This document shows positions 45,174-53,720 of a stretch of DNA of 64,000 nt, one piece after another (position 1 is the stretch's first letter; each line of letters opens with the position of its first letter). Under the pieces are notes generated by a model. That model saw nothing but the letters and a program-made list of their open reading frames with translations, did no database searches and was not told the DNA's origin. The translations under genes and the position numbers were made by a program. The DNA is from Streptococcus oralis (GTDB lineage: Bacteria > Bacillota > Bacilli > Lactobacillales > Streptococcaceae), in the NCBI RefSeq assembly GCF_016028255.1, contig NZ_CP065707.1:1689001-1753000 (forward strand), written 5' to 3'.

Positions 45174-46574
45174 CTAGTCCTCAATTTCAATCGTTTCAAT
45201 AACCACATCTTCAACTGGTTTGTCCATTGCACCAGTCTCAACAGCTGCAATGGTATCTAAGACAGCAAAAGATGCTGCATCTACCAATTGCCCAAAAACA
45301 GTATGGCGACGGTCAAGGTGAGGAGTTCCACCTTGTTCCGCATAGATTTCTGCAATCGGTTCAGGCCAACCACCACGCGCAATCTCTTTCTTAGAGTATG
45401 GCAAGTGTTGGTTTTGCACGATAAAGAACTGGCTACCATTGGTATTTGGACCCGCATTGGCCATAGAAAGGGCACCACGGATATTATAAAGTTCTTCAGA
45501 AAATTCATCTTCAAAAGAGTCGCCGTAGATTGATTCTCCCCCCATACCAGTACCAGTTGGGTCTCCACCTTGGATCATAAAGTCCTTGATAATTCGGTGG
45601 AAAATCACACCATCATAGTAACCGTCTTTTGAAAGAGCAACAAAGTTTGCTACTGTTTTGGGAGCATGTTCAGGAAAAAGCTTGATACGCAAGTCTCCGT
45701 GATTTGTCTTAATGGTCGCCAGCGGACCTTCTACTGTTTCAATTTCTACTTGTGGGAAATGCAATTCTTTTTCTACCATACCAAATCCTTCTAAGGCATC
45801 AAAAATGCCATCTTCTTCTAGTGCTTTTGTAATATAATCTGCTTTTTCTTTGATTTTTTCATGAGAAATTCCCATTGCAACGCTGATTCCAGCATAATCA
45901 AAGAGTTCCAAGTCGTTGAGTCCATCTCCAAAGACCATGACGTTCTCTGGTTTCAATCCTAGGTGTTCCACAACCTTTTCCACACCTGTCGCTTTGGAGC
46001 CTGAAATCGGCACAATATCAGACGAATGCTCATGCCAACGAACCATGCGAAGTTTATCTGAGAGACTGTTCGGCAAGCTCAAGTCATCTCCTTTATCTTC
46101 AAAAGTCCACATCTGATAGATGTCTTCTTTTTCATGGAAATCTGGATTCACATCCAAGTCAGGATAAATTGGATTGATAGCCTGACTGATCAGTTCTGTC
46201 CGAGTGGATAGTTTGGCAGCATGACTTCCAACCAAGCCATAGTCAATTCCTTCTCTCTTAGTCCACGAAATGTATTCTTCTACATCTTTCTTCTCAATCT
46301 TATGTTGATAAACGACATTTCCTTTTTTATCTTCTATGTAGGCACCATTTAAGGTTACAAAAAAGTCCGGCTTGAGGTCTCGAATCTCTGGAACAACACC
46401 GAAAATGCCTCGCCCAGAAGCAATTCCAGTCAAAATCCCTTTTTCTCGCAACTGCTTAAAAACCGTGGGAATCGTAGCTGGAATAAAACCTGTCTTTGAC
46501 GTACGCAGGGTATCATCAATATCAAAGAAGACAATCTTAATCTTCTTTGCCTTGTATTTTAATTTCGCATCCAT
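45174..46574 (-). CDS. HAD hydrolase-cyclophilin fusion (peptidyl-prolyl isomerase)
   Basis: A 466-residue two-domain protein. Residues 1-265 are a Cof-type HAD phosphatase: motif I FFDIDDTLR, motif IV VMVFGDGLNDLELF. Residues 270-466 are a cyclophilin: IKLFPEHAPKTVANFV, FHRIIKDFMIQGGDPTGTGMGG and ANAGPNTNGSQFFI, with the catalytic Arg in FHRI. The domains join without a linker longer than about ten residues. No signal peptide, so it should fold proteins in the cytoplasm. The fusion is known in streptococci. Confidence 0.95.
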   Translation of the reverse strand: MDAKLKYKAKKIKIVFFDIDDTLRTSKTGFIPATIPTVFKQLREKGILTGIASGRGIFGVVPEIRDLKPDFFVTLNGAYIEDKKGNVVYQHKIEKKDVEEYISWTKREGIDYGLVGSHAAKLSTRTELISQAINPIYPDLDVNPDFHEKEDIYQMWTFEDKGDDLSLPNSLSDKLRMVRWHEHSSDIVPISGSKATGVEKVVEHLGLKPENVMVFGDGLNDLELFDYAGISVAMGISHEKIKEKADYITKALEEDGIFDALEGFGMVEKELHFPQVEIETVEGPLATIKTNHGDLRIKLFPEHAPKTVANFVALSKDGYYDGVIFHRIIKDFMIQGGDPTGTGMGGESIYGDSFEDEFSEELYNIRGALSMANAGPNTNGSQFFIVQNQHLPYSKKEIARGGWPEPIAEIYAEQGGTPHLDRRHTVFGQLVDAASFAVLDTIAAVETGAMDKPVEDVVIETIEIED

Positions 46575-46655
46575 CTCTCTACCTCTTTCAATCTAACTCT
46601 TTCCATTATACCATAAAGTAAAGAAATCCCATATCTTCAAAAAATTTGCTACCTC

Positions 46656-47165
46656 TTATTCAAATTCTTTGGATAGATACAAAACTAAATCATCATTATT
46701 TTGAATAGTGGCATTCATTTCCAACGGTTGGTTTCGATACCAAACTCCCGAACCATCTGGAATATAGCCTCGTTTGATGTACAATCTCTGAGCAGGTCCA
46801 TAACCTAAATGGAGCCCAACACCAAGCGTCACCTTATTCGATATAAGCTTGACTCGTTTCTCAGCTTCTTCTAGCAGTTGATTTCCAACCCCTTGATTTC
46901 GAAAAGGCTCAAACACATTAAAATCTGATAATTCTGGATAGACTTCTGCAAAAGGACCATGTTTAGCAGAGGGCAAAATGGTAATGTAACCCGCTACAAC
47001 ACCATCAATCTCTGCAACTAAGACTTCTCTCTCCTTGCTTTTCTGTTCCAGAAAATATCTAGCCAAAATTTCCTCTCTACCGGGCCAACCTTGGCTGATA
47101 AATCCTTGAGATAGATTTTTAATGTCATATTCTTGCATTTTTCTAATTGAACATGTCGTCTTCAT
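46656..47165 (-). CDS. GNAT-family N-acetyltransferase
   Basis: A 169-residue acetyl-CoA-dependent transferase. The acetyl-CoA site is FEPFRNQGVGNQLLEEAEKRV near residue 88, followed by VTLGVGLHLGYGPAQRLYIKRGYIPDGSGVWY. Substrate unknown. AAAGGAG supports the start, and an extended -10 (TGTTATAAT, TATAAT 47195-47200) lies upstream. Confidence 0.92.
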   Translation of the reverse strand: MKTTCSIRKMQEYDIKNLSQGFISQGWPGREEILARYFLEQKSKEREVLVAEIDGVVAGYITILPSAKHGPFAEVYPELSDFNVFEPFRNQGVGNQLLEEAEKRVKLISNKVTLGVGLHLGYGPAQRLYIKRGYIPDGSGVWYRNQPLEMNATIQNNDDLVLYLSKEFE

Positions 47166-47194
47166 AAGATGCTCCTTTAAAGCTTTCTCCTACC

Positions 47195-47203
47195 ATTATA
47201 ACA
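47195..47203 (-). promoter_or_regulatory. extended -10 promoter of the GNAT gene
   Basis: TG-T-TATAAT on the minus strand, 30 bases before the start codon and downstream of the second rpsR terminator. Confidence 0.6.
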
Positions 47204-47229
47204 CGATAATAAAAATTAAAAGAAAAAAC

Positions 47230-47255
47230 CTAGTAAGGCAAAAGAATCTTACTAG
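47230..47255 (-). terminator. second terminator after rpsR
   Basis: CTAGTAAG and CTTACTAG pair perfectly around a 10-base loop; the minus strand continues GTTTTTTC. It stands about 110 bases beyond the first terminator. Confidence 0.85.
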
Positions 47256-47281
47256 ATCAAAAGAGAGCCCTTTCTAATAGA

Positions 47282-47364
47282 GTCCTGTAAAGTCTGAAAA
47301 AGAGATTCATAGGACCTGATAAAAAGGCCCGTACGGAGCTGAAAAAGAGGGCCAACCGAATCTG
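47282..47364. repeat. degenerate tandem repeat of terminator-like units
   Basis: The element CTGAAAAAGA (with small changes) recurs at 47294, 47316, 47339 and 47362, a 22-23 base period. The sequences between copies differ but two pairs complement: GGCCC 47326-47330 with GGGCC 47349-47353 (followed by TTTTT on the minus strand) and GTCCT 47282-47286 with AGGAC 47311-47315. Confidence 0.7.
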
Positions 47365-47391
47365 AAAAAAAGACCCGTTGGGGTCTTTTTT
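47365..47391 (-). terminator. first terminator after rpsR
   Basis: AAAAAAGACCC and GGGTCTTTTTT pair around GTTG right after the rpsR stop; T-run on the minus strand. Confidence 0.9.
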
Positions 47392-47395
47392 TTCT

Positions 47396-47635
47396 TTAAT
47401 CTTCGTTTACGAAAGGCATCAAAGCCATTACGCGAGCACGTTTGATAGCTGTTGTTACTTTACGTTGGTTTTTAGCTGAAGTTCCAGTTACACGACGTGG
47501 AAGGATTTTCCCACGTTCTGAAACGAAACGGCTAAGAAGCTCAGTATCTTTGTAATCAACATATTCAATTTTGTTTGCTGCGATGTAATCAACTTTTTTA
47601 CGGCGTTTGAATCCGCCACGACGTTGTTGAGCCAT
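47396..47635 (-). CDS. rpsR: 30S ribosomal protein S18
   Basis: Ribosomal protein of 79 residues, basic, with the family blocks [32 protein letters not shown] and [19 protein letters not shown]. Pairs with S6 on the small-subunit platform. Third gene of rpsF-ssb-rpsR, 31 bases after ssb, with its own GGAG. Confidence 0.98.
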   Translation of the reverse strand: MAQQRRGGFKRRKKVDYIAANKIEYVDYKDTELLSRFVSERGKILPRRVTGTSAKNQRKVTTAIKRARVMALMPFVNED

Positions 47636-47666
47636 GTTTTTTCTCCTTTATAGTTTTAATTGTCCA

Positions 47667-48137
47667 TTAGAATGGTAAATCATCATCTGAAATATCCAAC
47701 GGATTGGTTGCTCCAAATGGATTTTCATCACGTGAAAAGTCAGGTACTGATTGTGTAGGTGCTGTATAACTAGCAGTTGGTGCAGAATAAGCCCCACCTG
47801 TATGTCCTTCACGCACGCTACGGCTTTCCAACATTTGGAAATTGTCAGCCACGACTTCTGTTACGTAGACACGTTGTCCTTGCTGGTTATCGTAACTACG
47901 AGTCTGGATACGACCAGTGATCCCGATAAGAGAGCCTTTTTTAGCCCAGTTAGCAAGATTTTCAGCCTGTTGGCGCCACATAACGACATTGATGAAATCA
48001 GCCTCACGTTCGCCATTTTGACTCTTGAATGTACGGTTTACTGCAAGAGTAAAAGTCGCAACTGCTACATTTGATGGGGTATAACGCAACTCAGCGTCAC
48101 GTGTCATACGCCCTACAAGTACAACATTGTTAATCAT
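47667..48137 (-). CDS. ssb: single-stranded DNA-binding protein
   Basis: Essential ssDNA-binding protein, 156 residues. OB fold [35 protein letters not shown], then a Gly/Ser/Thr-rich linker and the acidic protein-docking tail ending DISDDDLPF. Between rpsF and rpsR in the usual order. Confidence 0.98.
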   Translation of the reverse strand: MINNVVLVGRMTRDAELRYTPSNVAVATFTLAVNRTFKSQNGEREADFINVVMWRQQAENLANWAKKGSLIGITGRIQTRSYDNQQGQRVYVTEVVADNFQMLESRSVREGHTGGAYSAPTASYTAPTQSVPDFSRDENPFGATNPLDISDDDLPF

Positions 48138-48148
48138 AATTTACCTTC

Positions 48149-48439
48149 TTACGCGTCAAGTTTGACGATCATGTGACGAAGAATGTCAGCGTTGATTTTT
48201 GAAAGACGGTCAAACTCTTTAAGAGCTGCGTCGTCGTTAGCTTCAACGTTAACGATGTGGTAAAGTCCTTCACGGAAATCTTGGATTTCGTATGCAAGAC
48301 GACGTTTTTCCCATGATTTTGATTCAACAACAGTTGCACCGTTGTCAGTCAAGATAGAGTCAAAACGTGCTACCAAAGCGTTTTTCGCTTCTTCTTCAAT
48401 GTTTGGACGAATGATATAAAGAATTTCGTATTTAGCCAT
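48149..48439 (-). CDS. rpsF: 30S ribosomal protein S6
   Basis: Ribosomal protein of 96 residues ([25 protein letters not shown] ... [12 protein letters not shown]). First gene of the operon, with GGAGGAA upstream. The leader between promoter and start can form three small hairpins and may carry the S6:S18 autoregulatory element known in this operon. Confidence 0.98.
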   Translation of the reverse strand: MAKYEILYIIRPNIEEEAKNALVARFDSILTDNGATVVESKSWEKRRLAYEIQDFREGLYHIVNVEANDDAALKEFDRLSKINADILRHMIVKLDA

Positions 48440-48445
48440 TGATAT

Positions 48446-48510
48446 GTTCCTCCTTTTGGTCTAATGACCCCAAGACTTTGCAAGGGGTAAGTGAGGTTTG
48501 CTCACAATTA
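48446..48510 (-). promoter_or_regulatory. rpsF leader with hairpins, possible S6:S18 control site
   Basis: On the minus strand the leader contains GTGAG-CAAAC-CTCAC, ACCCC...GGGGT with a 12-base loop and GGTC-ATTA-GACC in series before the Shine-Dalgarno. The S6:S18 complex represses this operon in other bacteria through an RNA hairpin; I could not confirm the conserved loop bases here. Confidence 0.4.
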
Positions 48511-48513
48511 ACT

Positions 48514-48542
48514 ATTATACTAGAAATACTAGTAGATAGCAA
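48514..48542 (-). promoter_or_regulatory. promoter of rpsF-ssb-rpsR
   Basis: Minus strand TTGCTA (48537-48542), 17-bp spacer, TATAAT (48514-48519). Confidence 0.8.
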
Positions 48543-48571
48543 GAGAAAAAAGATAAAAATGAAAAATAACT

Positions 48572-49780
48572 CTATTGCTTAGAAATAACATTCTCTTTCA
48601 GTTCTAAAGCTCTGGCCATCTCTTTCAAAATGAAGAATAGTGAAAAGCCGACTATTACTAAAAATAATCCTAAGTAAATAAAGGCTTCTACAAAACCTAG
48701 AGCATCAATCAGCCATCCCGTCAGAGGAAAAATAACAATCATACTCAGGCTGAACATCATGGAGTAGACACTTAGCATGGTTGCACGTACCTCACTTGGG
48801 AGTCGCTTTTGTAAATCGTTGTCAAAAATCGGTTGAAAGAGAGCATATAAGGCGTTACTAATCAAATAAATCAAAATATAAATCAGTGGCGTTCCAAAGT
48901 AGGAAAGTAAGTAGGTCACTCCCGTCAAGAGTACAAGAATGGGAAAGAGCTTTAAGGCTGAATACCTCTTTCCAATCTTACTCGCTAGATAAACTGCCCA
49001 GATATTCAAAACACTACCGATTAACATGACTATCGAAATCTGCCATCCTTCTAAGTCCGGCAGTTGATTTTGATAGTAAAAATAAAACATGCACATCAGT
49101 GTCCCAATGATTTGGGACAGAATCATCCAACCAAAAAGACTGGGATTTCTCTGCAACTCCTCTTTGACAGTCAACATAATCTTTTTCATGGTCAGACGCT
49201 CAGATTTTTGTGCTTTAACACTAGGCTCTTTTAGCATCCAAGTTAGGAAAAGAACGATAATCGAAGTAGCAATCATGATATAGTAGGTCAAGTGCAATTG
49301 ACCATGGACAAAAAATCCCGCTAAAACGGTCCCCAAAGACCGAGTTCCTTCTGCTACTCCTGACATAAAACTTGAGATAGACAAGTAGCGCTCTTTTAAT
49401 CCAGCCTCCACGGCCGAATCATAAACCATGGCTGCACTCGTGCCCGAATCAAAATTATAAGACAAGGCACTCACCACCATAGCGAGTGCGTAAATCCAAA
49501 AATTACCTTGCCCTACTAACATGAGAATAGACGACGCAATCCCAGCAATCCGACTGAGATAAAGATTGGTTTTATATGAATAGCGATCAGCTAACATTCC
49601 AGAGGGAATTTCACAAATGACACTGGTGGCATGAAAAATACTTTCCAACAAACCAACCTGCCAAAGTGACATCCCATTTTGACTGAGAAATAGAATCCAA
49701 AAGCTAGTAATGCCCAAAAAGGCAAAAAATTCTACCCCAGCCATGAGACCGATATTCTTCCGATAATTTGGTTTAAACAT
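48572..49780 (-). CDS. MFS transporter
   Basis: A 402-residue major facilitator with about twelve membrane segments; the loop between segments 2 and 3 reads GMLADRYSYKTNLYLSR. The absence of binding-site clues leaves the substrate open (drug or metabolite export are both possible). The start was set at ATG 49780 because AAAGGAG lies 5 nt upstream. A perfect 10-bp inverted repeat surrounds its upstream region. Confidence 0.88.
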   Translation of the reverse strand: MFKPNYRKNIGLMAGVEFFAFLGITSFWILFLSQNGMSLWQVGLLESIFHATSVICEIPSGMLADRYSYKTNLYLSRIAGIASSILMLVGQGNFWIYALAMVVSALSYNFDSGTSAAMVYDSAVEAGLKERYLSISSFMSGVAEGTRSLGTVLAGFFVHGQLHLTYYIMIATSIIVLFLTWMLKEPSVKAQKSERLTMKKIMLTVKEELQRNPSLFGWMILSQIIGTLMCMFYFYYQNQLPDLEGWQISIVMLIGSVLNIWAVYLASKIGKRYSALKLFPILVLLTGVTYLLSYFGTPLIYILIYLISNALYALFQPIFDNDLQKRLPSEVRATMLSVYSMMFSLSMIVIFPLTGWLIDALGFVEAFIYLGLFLVIVGFSLFFILKEMARALELKENVISKQ

Positions 49781-49790
49781 CATTTCTCCT

Positions 49791-49829
49791 TTAACAAGTG
49801 TATATATCCTTGTGTCTGTCACTTGTTAA
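49791..49829. promoter_or_regulatory. inverted repeat upstream of the MFS gene
   Basis: TTAACAAGTG (49791-49800) and CACTTGTTAA (49820-49829) are perfect complements separated by 19 bases, and end next to the Shine-Dalgarno of the MFS gene. It may be a regulator's operator or an mRNA hairpin. Confidence 0.55.
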
Positions 49830-49874
49830 GCTGTGCTTTACATGATCTCCACCTCTTCTTTCTTCTACTTTGAA

Positions 49875-49896
49875 AAAACGCCTATTACGGCGTTTT
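49875..49896 (-). terminator. terminator after asnS
   Basis: AAAACGCC and GGCGTTTT pair around a short loop; the minus strand continues with TTTTTTC. Confidence 0.85.
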
Positions 49897-49903
49897 AGTT
49901 TTT

Positions 49904-51247
49904 TTATGGTTTAATACGGTGCAACATACGTGGGAATGGAATAGCTTCACGGATGTGTTTTGTTCCAGCTGCGAAGGTTACCATACGCTCGATACCGATA
50001 CCAAAGCCACCGTGTGGTACAGTACCGTATTTACGAAGGTCAAGGTAGAATTCATACTCTGTACGGTCCATTCCAAGTTCTTCCATCTTAGCGACAAGGG
50101 CATCGTAATCTTCCTCACGCATAGAACCACCGATGATTTCTCCATACCCTTCAGGAGCAAGCAAGTCTGCACAAAGCACGCGCTCTGGATTTCCAGGAAC
50201 TGGTTTCATGTAGAAGGCCTTGATGGCTGCTGGGTAGTTGATAACGAAGGTTGGTACACCAAAGTGGTTTGAAATCCAAGTCTCGTGTGGCGAACCAAAG
50301 TCATCTCCATGCTCCAAATGCTCATAGTCAGCATCTTCATCATTTTCATGCTCTTGCAAAAGGTCAATAGCTTGATCGTAAGTGATACGTTTGAATGGCT
50401 CTGCAATGTAGCGTTTCAAGAGCTCTGTATCACGTTCCAAAGTTTCCAAGGCTTGAGGCGCACGGTCAAGAACACCTTGAAGAAGAGCTTTCACATAAGC
50501 TTCTTGCAAGTCAAGTGACTCGTCGTGTGTCAAGTAGGAGTACTCCGCATCCATCATCCAGAACTCAGTCAAATGACGACGTGTTTTTGATTTTTCAGCA
50601 CGGAATACTGGACCAAAGTCAAAGACACGACCAAGGGCCATAGCACCCGCTTCAAGATAGAGCTGACCTGATTGGCTCAAGTAGGCTGGTGTTCCAAAGT
50701 AGTCTGTTTCAAAGAGTTCAGTTGAATCTTCTGCAGCATTTCCTGAAAGAATGGGGCTATCAAATTTCATGAAGCCATTCTTGTCAAAGAACTCATAGGT
50801 TGCATAGATGATAGCGTTACGGATTTGCATGACTGCTACTTGCTTACGAGAACGGAGCCACAAGTGACGGTTGTCCATCAAGAAGTCTGTTCCGTGTTCT
50901 TTTGGAGTGATTGGGTAATCTTGTGATTCACCGATGACTTCGATATCTGTGATATCGAGCTCATAACCAAACTTAGAACGTTCGTCTTCTTTGACAATAC
51001 CTGTCACATAAACAGAAGTTTCTTGGCTCAATCGTTTGATGACATCAAACTTCTCAAGTCCCACTTCTTCACCAAATTTTTCTACAAAGTTTGGTTTAAA
51101 TGCTACACCTTGGAAGAAGGCTGTTCCATCACGCAATTGCAAGAAGGCAATTTTCCCTTTTCCTGATTTGTTGGCAACCCAAGCTCCGATGGTCACTTCT
51201 TGACCAACGTAGTCTTTTACATCGATAATTGTTACACGTTTTGTCAT
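49904..51247 (-). CDS. asnS: asparaginyl-tRNA synthetase
   Basis: Class II synthetase charging tRNA-Asn, 447 residues, full length. N-terminal OB domain ([24 protein letters not shown]), motif 2 [23 protein letters not shown] and motif 3 [10 protein letters not shown]. It follows aspC in the conserved tseB-aspC-asnS order but has its own promoter: an extended -10 TGGTAAAAT at 51299-51307. No T-box motif is present. Confidence 0.97.
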   Translation of the reverse strand: MTKRVTIIDVKDYVGQEVTIGAWVANKSGKGKIAFLQLRDGTAFFQGVAFKPNFVEKFGEEVGLEKFDVIKRLSQETSVYVTGIVKEDERSKFGYELDITDIEVIGESQDYPITPKEHGTDFLMDNRHLWLRSRKQVAVMQIRNAIIYATYEFFDKNGFMKFDSPILSGNAAEDSTELFETDYFGTPAYLSQSGQLYLEAGAMALGRVFDFGPVFRAEKSKTRRHLTEFWMMDAEYSYLTHDESLDLQEAYVKALLQGVLDRAPQALETLERDTELLKRYIAEPFKRITYDQAIDLLQEHENDEDADYEHLEHGDDFGSPHETWISNHFGVPTFVINYPAAIKAFYMKPVPGNPERVLCADLLAPEGYGEIIGGSMREEDYDALVAKMEELGMDRTEYEFYLDLRKYGTVPHGGFGIGIERMVTFAAGTKHIREAIPFPRMLHRIKP

Positions 51248-51298
51248 AATCTATCTTCCTTTTTTCGTTTAACTTGTCCGAAGACATCATTACCCACT

Positions 51299-51307
51299 AT
51301 TTTACCA
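51299..51307 (-). promoter_or_regulatory. extended -10 promoter of asnS
   Basis: TG-G-TAAAAT on the minus strand (TAAAAT 51299-51304), about 50 bases before the start and downstream of the aspC terminator. Confidence 0.6.
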
Positions 51308-51366
51308 TAAATAGACTGCGATAGCTAGGTTCTACTAGAGAAAAATCGCGAGATTTTCGATACAAA

Positions 51367-51392
51367 AAATCTTCGTCAGAATGACGAAGATT
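51367..51392 (-). terminator. terminator after aspC
   Basis: AATCTTCGTCA and TGACGAAGATT pair perfectly around GAA; the minus strand continues TTTTTTGTA. Confidence 0.9.
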
Positions 51393-51399
51393 CTAAGTT

Positions 51400-52578
51400 T
51401 TATTTTTCCATAAATTGATGCAAGCGACGAATAGCTTCTTTTAATGTATCCAAGTCTGTAGCATAGCTGAGACGAACATTTTCTGGTGCTCCAAATCCAG
51501 CTCCTGTAATCAAGGCAAGACCAACTTCTTCGAGAATAGCCGTTGTAAAATCTGTCACATCGGTATAACCCTTCATTTCCATCGCTTTTTTAACATTTGG
51601 GAAGAGATAGAAGGCTCCTTGGGGCTTGACAACTTCAAATCCTGGCACTTGGCACAAGAGAGGATAAATGGTATTCAAACGTTCTTCAAAGGCTTGGCGC
51701 ATGGTTTCAACAGAGTCTTGCGGTCCAGTCAGCGCCTCAATCGTTGCATATTGAGATACTGCTGTCAGATTTGAAGTCGTTTGTCCTGTCAATTTGCTCA
51801 TAGCAGCGATAATTTCAGGATTTCCCACAGCATAACCTACCCGCCAACCAGTCATGGCATAGGCCTTAGATACACCGTTAATCACGATGGTTTGCTGACG
51901 AATGGCTTCTGACAGACTAGAAATTGGAACAAATTCATTCCCGTTATAAACCAGACGACCGTAAATATCATCTGCTAGGATAAGGACATCATGTTCAACA
52001 GCCCAATTTCCGATAGCCAAAAGTTCCTCGCGAGAGTAGATCATACCGGTCGGATTCGATGGTGAATTGAGAACCAAGACCTTGGTCTTATCTGTTCGCG
52101 CTGCTTCTAGCTGCTCTACTGTTACTTTAAAATGATTGTCTTCCTTCGCCTGGACAAAGACTGGCACTCCTTCTGCCATTTTGACCTGGTCTCCATAGCT
52201 GACCCAGTATGGTGTAGGAATGATGACCTCATCACCTGGATTAACCACAGCCATAAAGAAGGTGTAGAGAGAGAACTTGGCACCAGTGGCAAAAGTAACC
52301 TCGTTAGCCGCTACAGAATACCCATAATAGCGTTCAAAATAGGTATTAACCGCCGCTTTTAACTCTGGTAGGCCTGAAGCAACTGTATAAAAGGAAGCTC
52401 GTCCGTCACGAATCGCTTCCACCGCCGCATCCTGAATGTTTTCAGGAGTATGAAAATCTGGCTGTCCCAAGGTTAAGAAAAGAACATCTTTTCCTTGAGC
52501 TTTTAATGCTTTGGCTCTTGCATCACTGGCTAGAGTGACACTTTCTTCCATTTCTAGTACACGTTTGGATAGTTTCAT
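51400..52578 (-). CDS. aspC: pyridoxal-phosphate-dependent aspartate aminotransferase
   Basis: Class I aminotransferase interconverting aspartate and oxaloacetate, 392 residues. The PLP lysine is in NGVSKAYAMTGWRVGYA near residue 235; NSPSNPTGMIYS and the arginine-containing end (VRLSYATDL) are typical. It follows the TseB-like gene by 9 bases and precedes asnS, so aspartate/asparagine supply and charging are grouped. Confidence 0.95.
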   Translation of the reverse strand: MKLSKRVLEMEESVTLASDARAKALKAQGKDVLFLTLGQPDFHTPENIQDAAVEAIRDGRASFYTVASGLPELKAAVNTYFERYYGYSVAANEVTFATGAKFSLYTFFMAVVNPGDEVIIPTPYWVSYGDQVKMAEGVPVFVQAKEDNHFKVTVEQLEAARTDKTKVLVLNSPSNPTGMIYSREELLAIGNWAVEHDVLILADDIYGRLVYNGNEFVPISSLSEAIRQQTIVINGVSKAYAMTGWRVGYAVGNPEIIAAMSKLTGQTTSNLTAVSQYATIEALTGPQDSVETMRQAFEERLNTIYPLLCQVPGFEVVKPQGAFYLFPNVKKAMEMKGYTDVTDFTTAILEEVGLALITGAGFGAPENVRLSYATDLDTLKEAIRRLHQFMEK

Positions 52579-52587
52579 ATGCCCTCC

Positions 52588-53064
52588 TTATCGGATCACT
52601 ACTCCTGTTTCAAAGTCGACCAGATAGAACTGGTTTCCTGACTTAACTTCCCAAATCGGCTTATCCTGATAACGACCAAAAGTAATCTTGTCAATGTCGT
52701 TAGCTCCTTTTTCCCTCGAAATCGTCGCTGCCTTGTCTTGAGAAATCCCCTTATCAAGCTGATAAACATAAATTTTATGGTCATTCTTTTCAATCAGTAC
52801 GGCAATGACCTCTTGCTTTTTATTATGTCCCAGAAGGCTGTAATAAGCTTCCGAACCATTAAAAAAATCAACCTGATCTGCTTTTTCCAATTCTGCATAC
52901 TGCTTGGCCAGTTTTTCTCCCTCAACTCTAGCATCTTGATAGGGTTTCATGCTAAGCGAAATCAGGTAAAGAAAGGATCCAGTCAGCACTAGTAGCACCA
53001 GAGAAATGCCGATTCCGTATTGTATAAGTAGCTTGTTTTTTGCTTTTTTCTGTCTTAGTTTCAC
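52588..53064 (-). CDS. TseB-like (YpmB/DUF5590) membrane-anchored protein
   Basis: A 158-residue protein with one N-terminal membrane helix (LIQYGIGISLVLLVLTGSFLYLISL) and an extracellular domain with two PepSY-like halves ending in FYLVDFETGVVIR. It resembles B. subtilis YpmB/TseB, which modulates a penicillin-binding protein during wall elongation. The order tseB-aspC-asnS is conserved in Firmicutes. Confidence 0.85.
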   Translation of the reverse strand: MKLRQKKAKNKLLIQYGIGISLVLLVLTGSFLYLISLSMKPYQDARVEGEKLAKQYAELEKADQVDFFNGSEAYYSLLGHNKKQEVIAVLIEKNDHKIYVYQLDKGISQDKAATISREKGANDIDKITFGRYQDKPIWEVKSGNQFYLVDFETGVVIR

Positions 53065-53147
53065 TCGTCTATTTTACCATCTCTCCTCCTTTATTACAAG
53101 TGAAGACAGGAACATTCTAAGAATCTTTTCCTATAAAATATAAGTTC

Positions 53148-53176
53148 TTGTTATTCTGCCTAATTATTGATAAAAT
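53148..53176 (+). promoter_or_regulatory. promoter of the MarR-family gene (leaderless)
   Basis: Plus strand TTGTTA (53148-53153), 17-bp spacer, TG-A-TAAAAT (TAAAAT 53171-53176), then 6 bases to the ATG at 53183. Confidence 0.8.
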
Positions 53177-53182
53177 AACCTT

Positions 53183-53629
53183 ATGAAACAATATTTGAAA
53201 GAAAAAATTTCCCAAAATCAACTAGACTTAAAAACGGCTATCGTTCTCAATAAAGCGATGCGAAGTTTTAAACCTTATGAAACCAAGGCTGCCAAAGAAA
53301 ACGGACTAACCCCTACTCAATTTTCCGTTCTGGAAACCCTCTATAGCAAGGGAGAACTGCGTATTCAGGATTTGATTGAAAAAATGTTGGCCACTTCTGG
53401 AAACATGACTGTTGTTATTCGAAACATGGTTCGAGATGGGTGGATTTCTAGAACTTGCGACCCCAAGGATCGTCGCTCTTTTTTCCTGAAATTAACACCT
53501 GCAGGACGCAGAAAAATCGAAGAGGTTCTTCCTGACCATGTCGATTCTATCGTAGAAGCACTTAGTATCTTAGAAGATGGCGAAAAGGAAGACTTGATCC
53601 GGATTTTAAAAAAATTTAAAGATTTGTGA
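53183..53629 (+). CDS. MarR-family transcriptional regulator
   Basis: A 148-residue winged-helix regulator. The DNA-binding region reads LIEKMLATSGNMTVVIRNMVRDGWISRTCDPKDRRSFFLKLT, typical of redox- or phenolic-responsive MarR proteins. The ATG at 53183 lacks a Shine-Dalgarno and lies 6 bases after the -10 box, so it appears leaderless. It precedes an FMN-dependent reductase, the probable target. Confidence 0.92.
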   Translation: MKQYLKEKISQNQLDLKTAIVLNKAMRSFKPYETKAAKENGLTPTQFSVLETLYSKGELRIQDLIEKMLATSGNMTVVIRNMVRDGWISRTCDPKDRRSFFLKLTPAGRRKIEEVLPDHVDSIVEALSILEDGEKEDLIRILKKFKDL

Positions 53630-53638
53630 GCAAAATTA

Positions 53639-53680
53639 TTGCTAATTAGTATTATTTGTTGTAACATAGATGGTAACAAA
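53639..53680 (+). promoter_or_regulatory. promoter and candidate MarR operator before the FMN reductase
   Basis: TTGCTA (53639-53644), 17-bp spacer, TAACAT (53662-53667). An inverted repeat TTTGTT (53655-53660) / AACAAA (53675-53680) and a direct repeat of GTAACA overlap the -10 box, as expected for a repressor site. Confidence 0.5.
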
Positions 53681-53720
53681 AGGGTTCGCTCTTTGAATTT
53701 TAAACTAAAGGAGACATATC

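Noticed and set aside
47256-47395. CRISPR array after rpsR
   Set aside because: Units are too short (22-23 bases), the shared part is only about 10 A-rich bases, and no cas gene is near.
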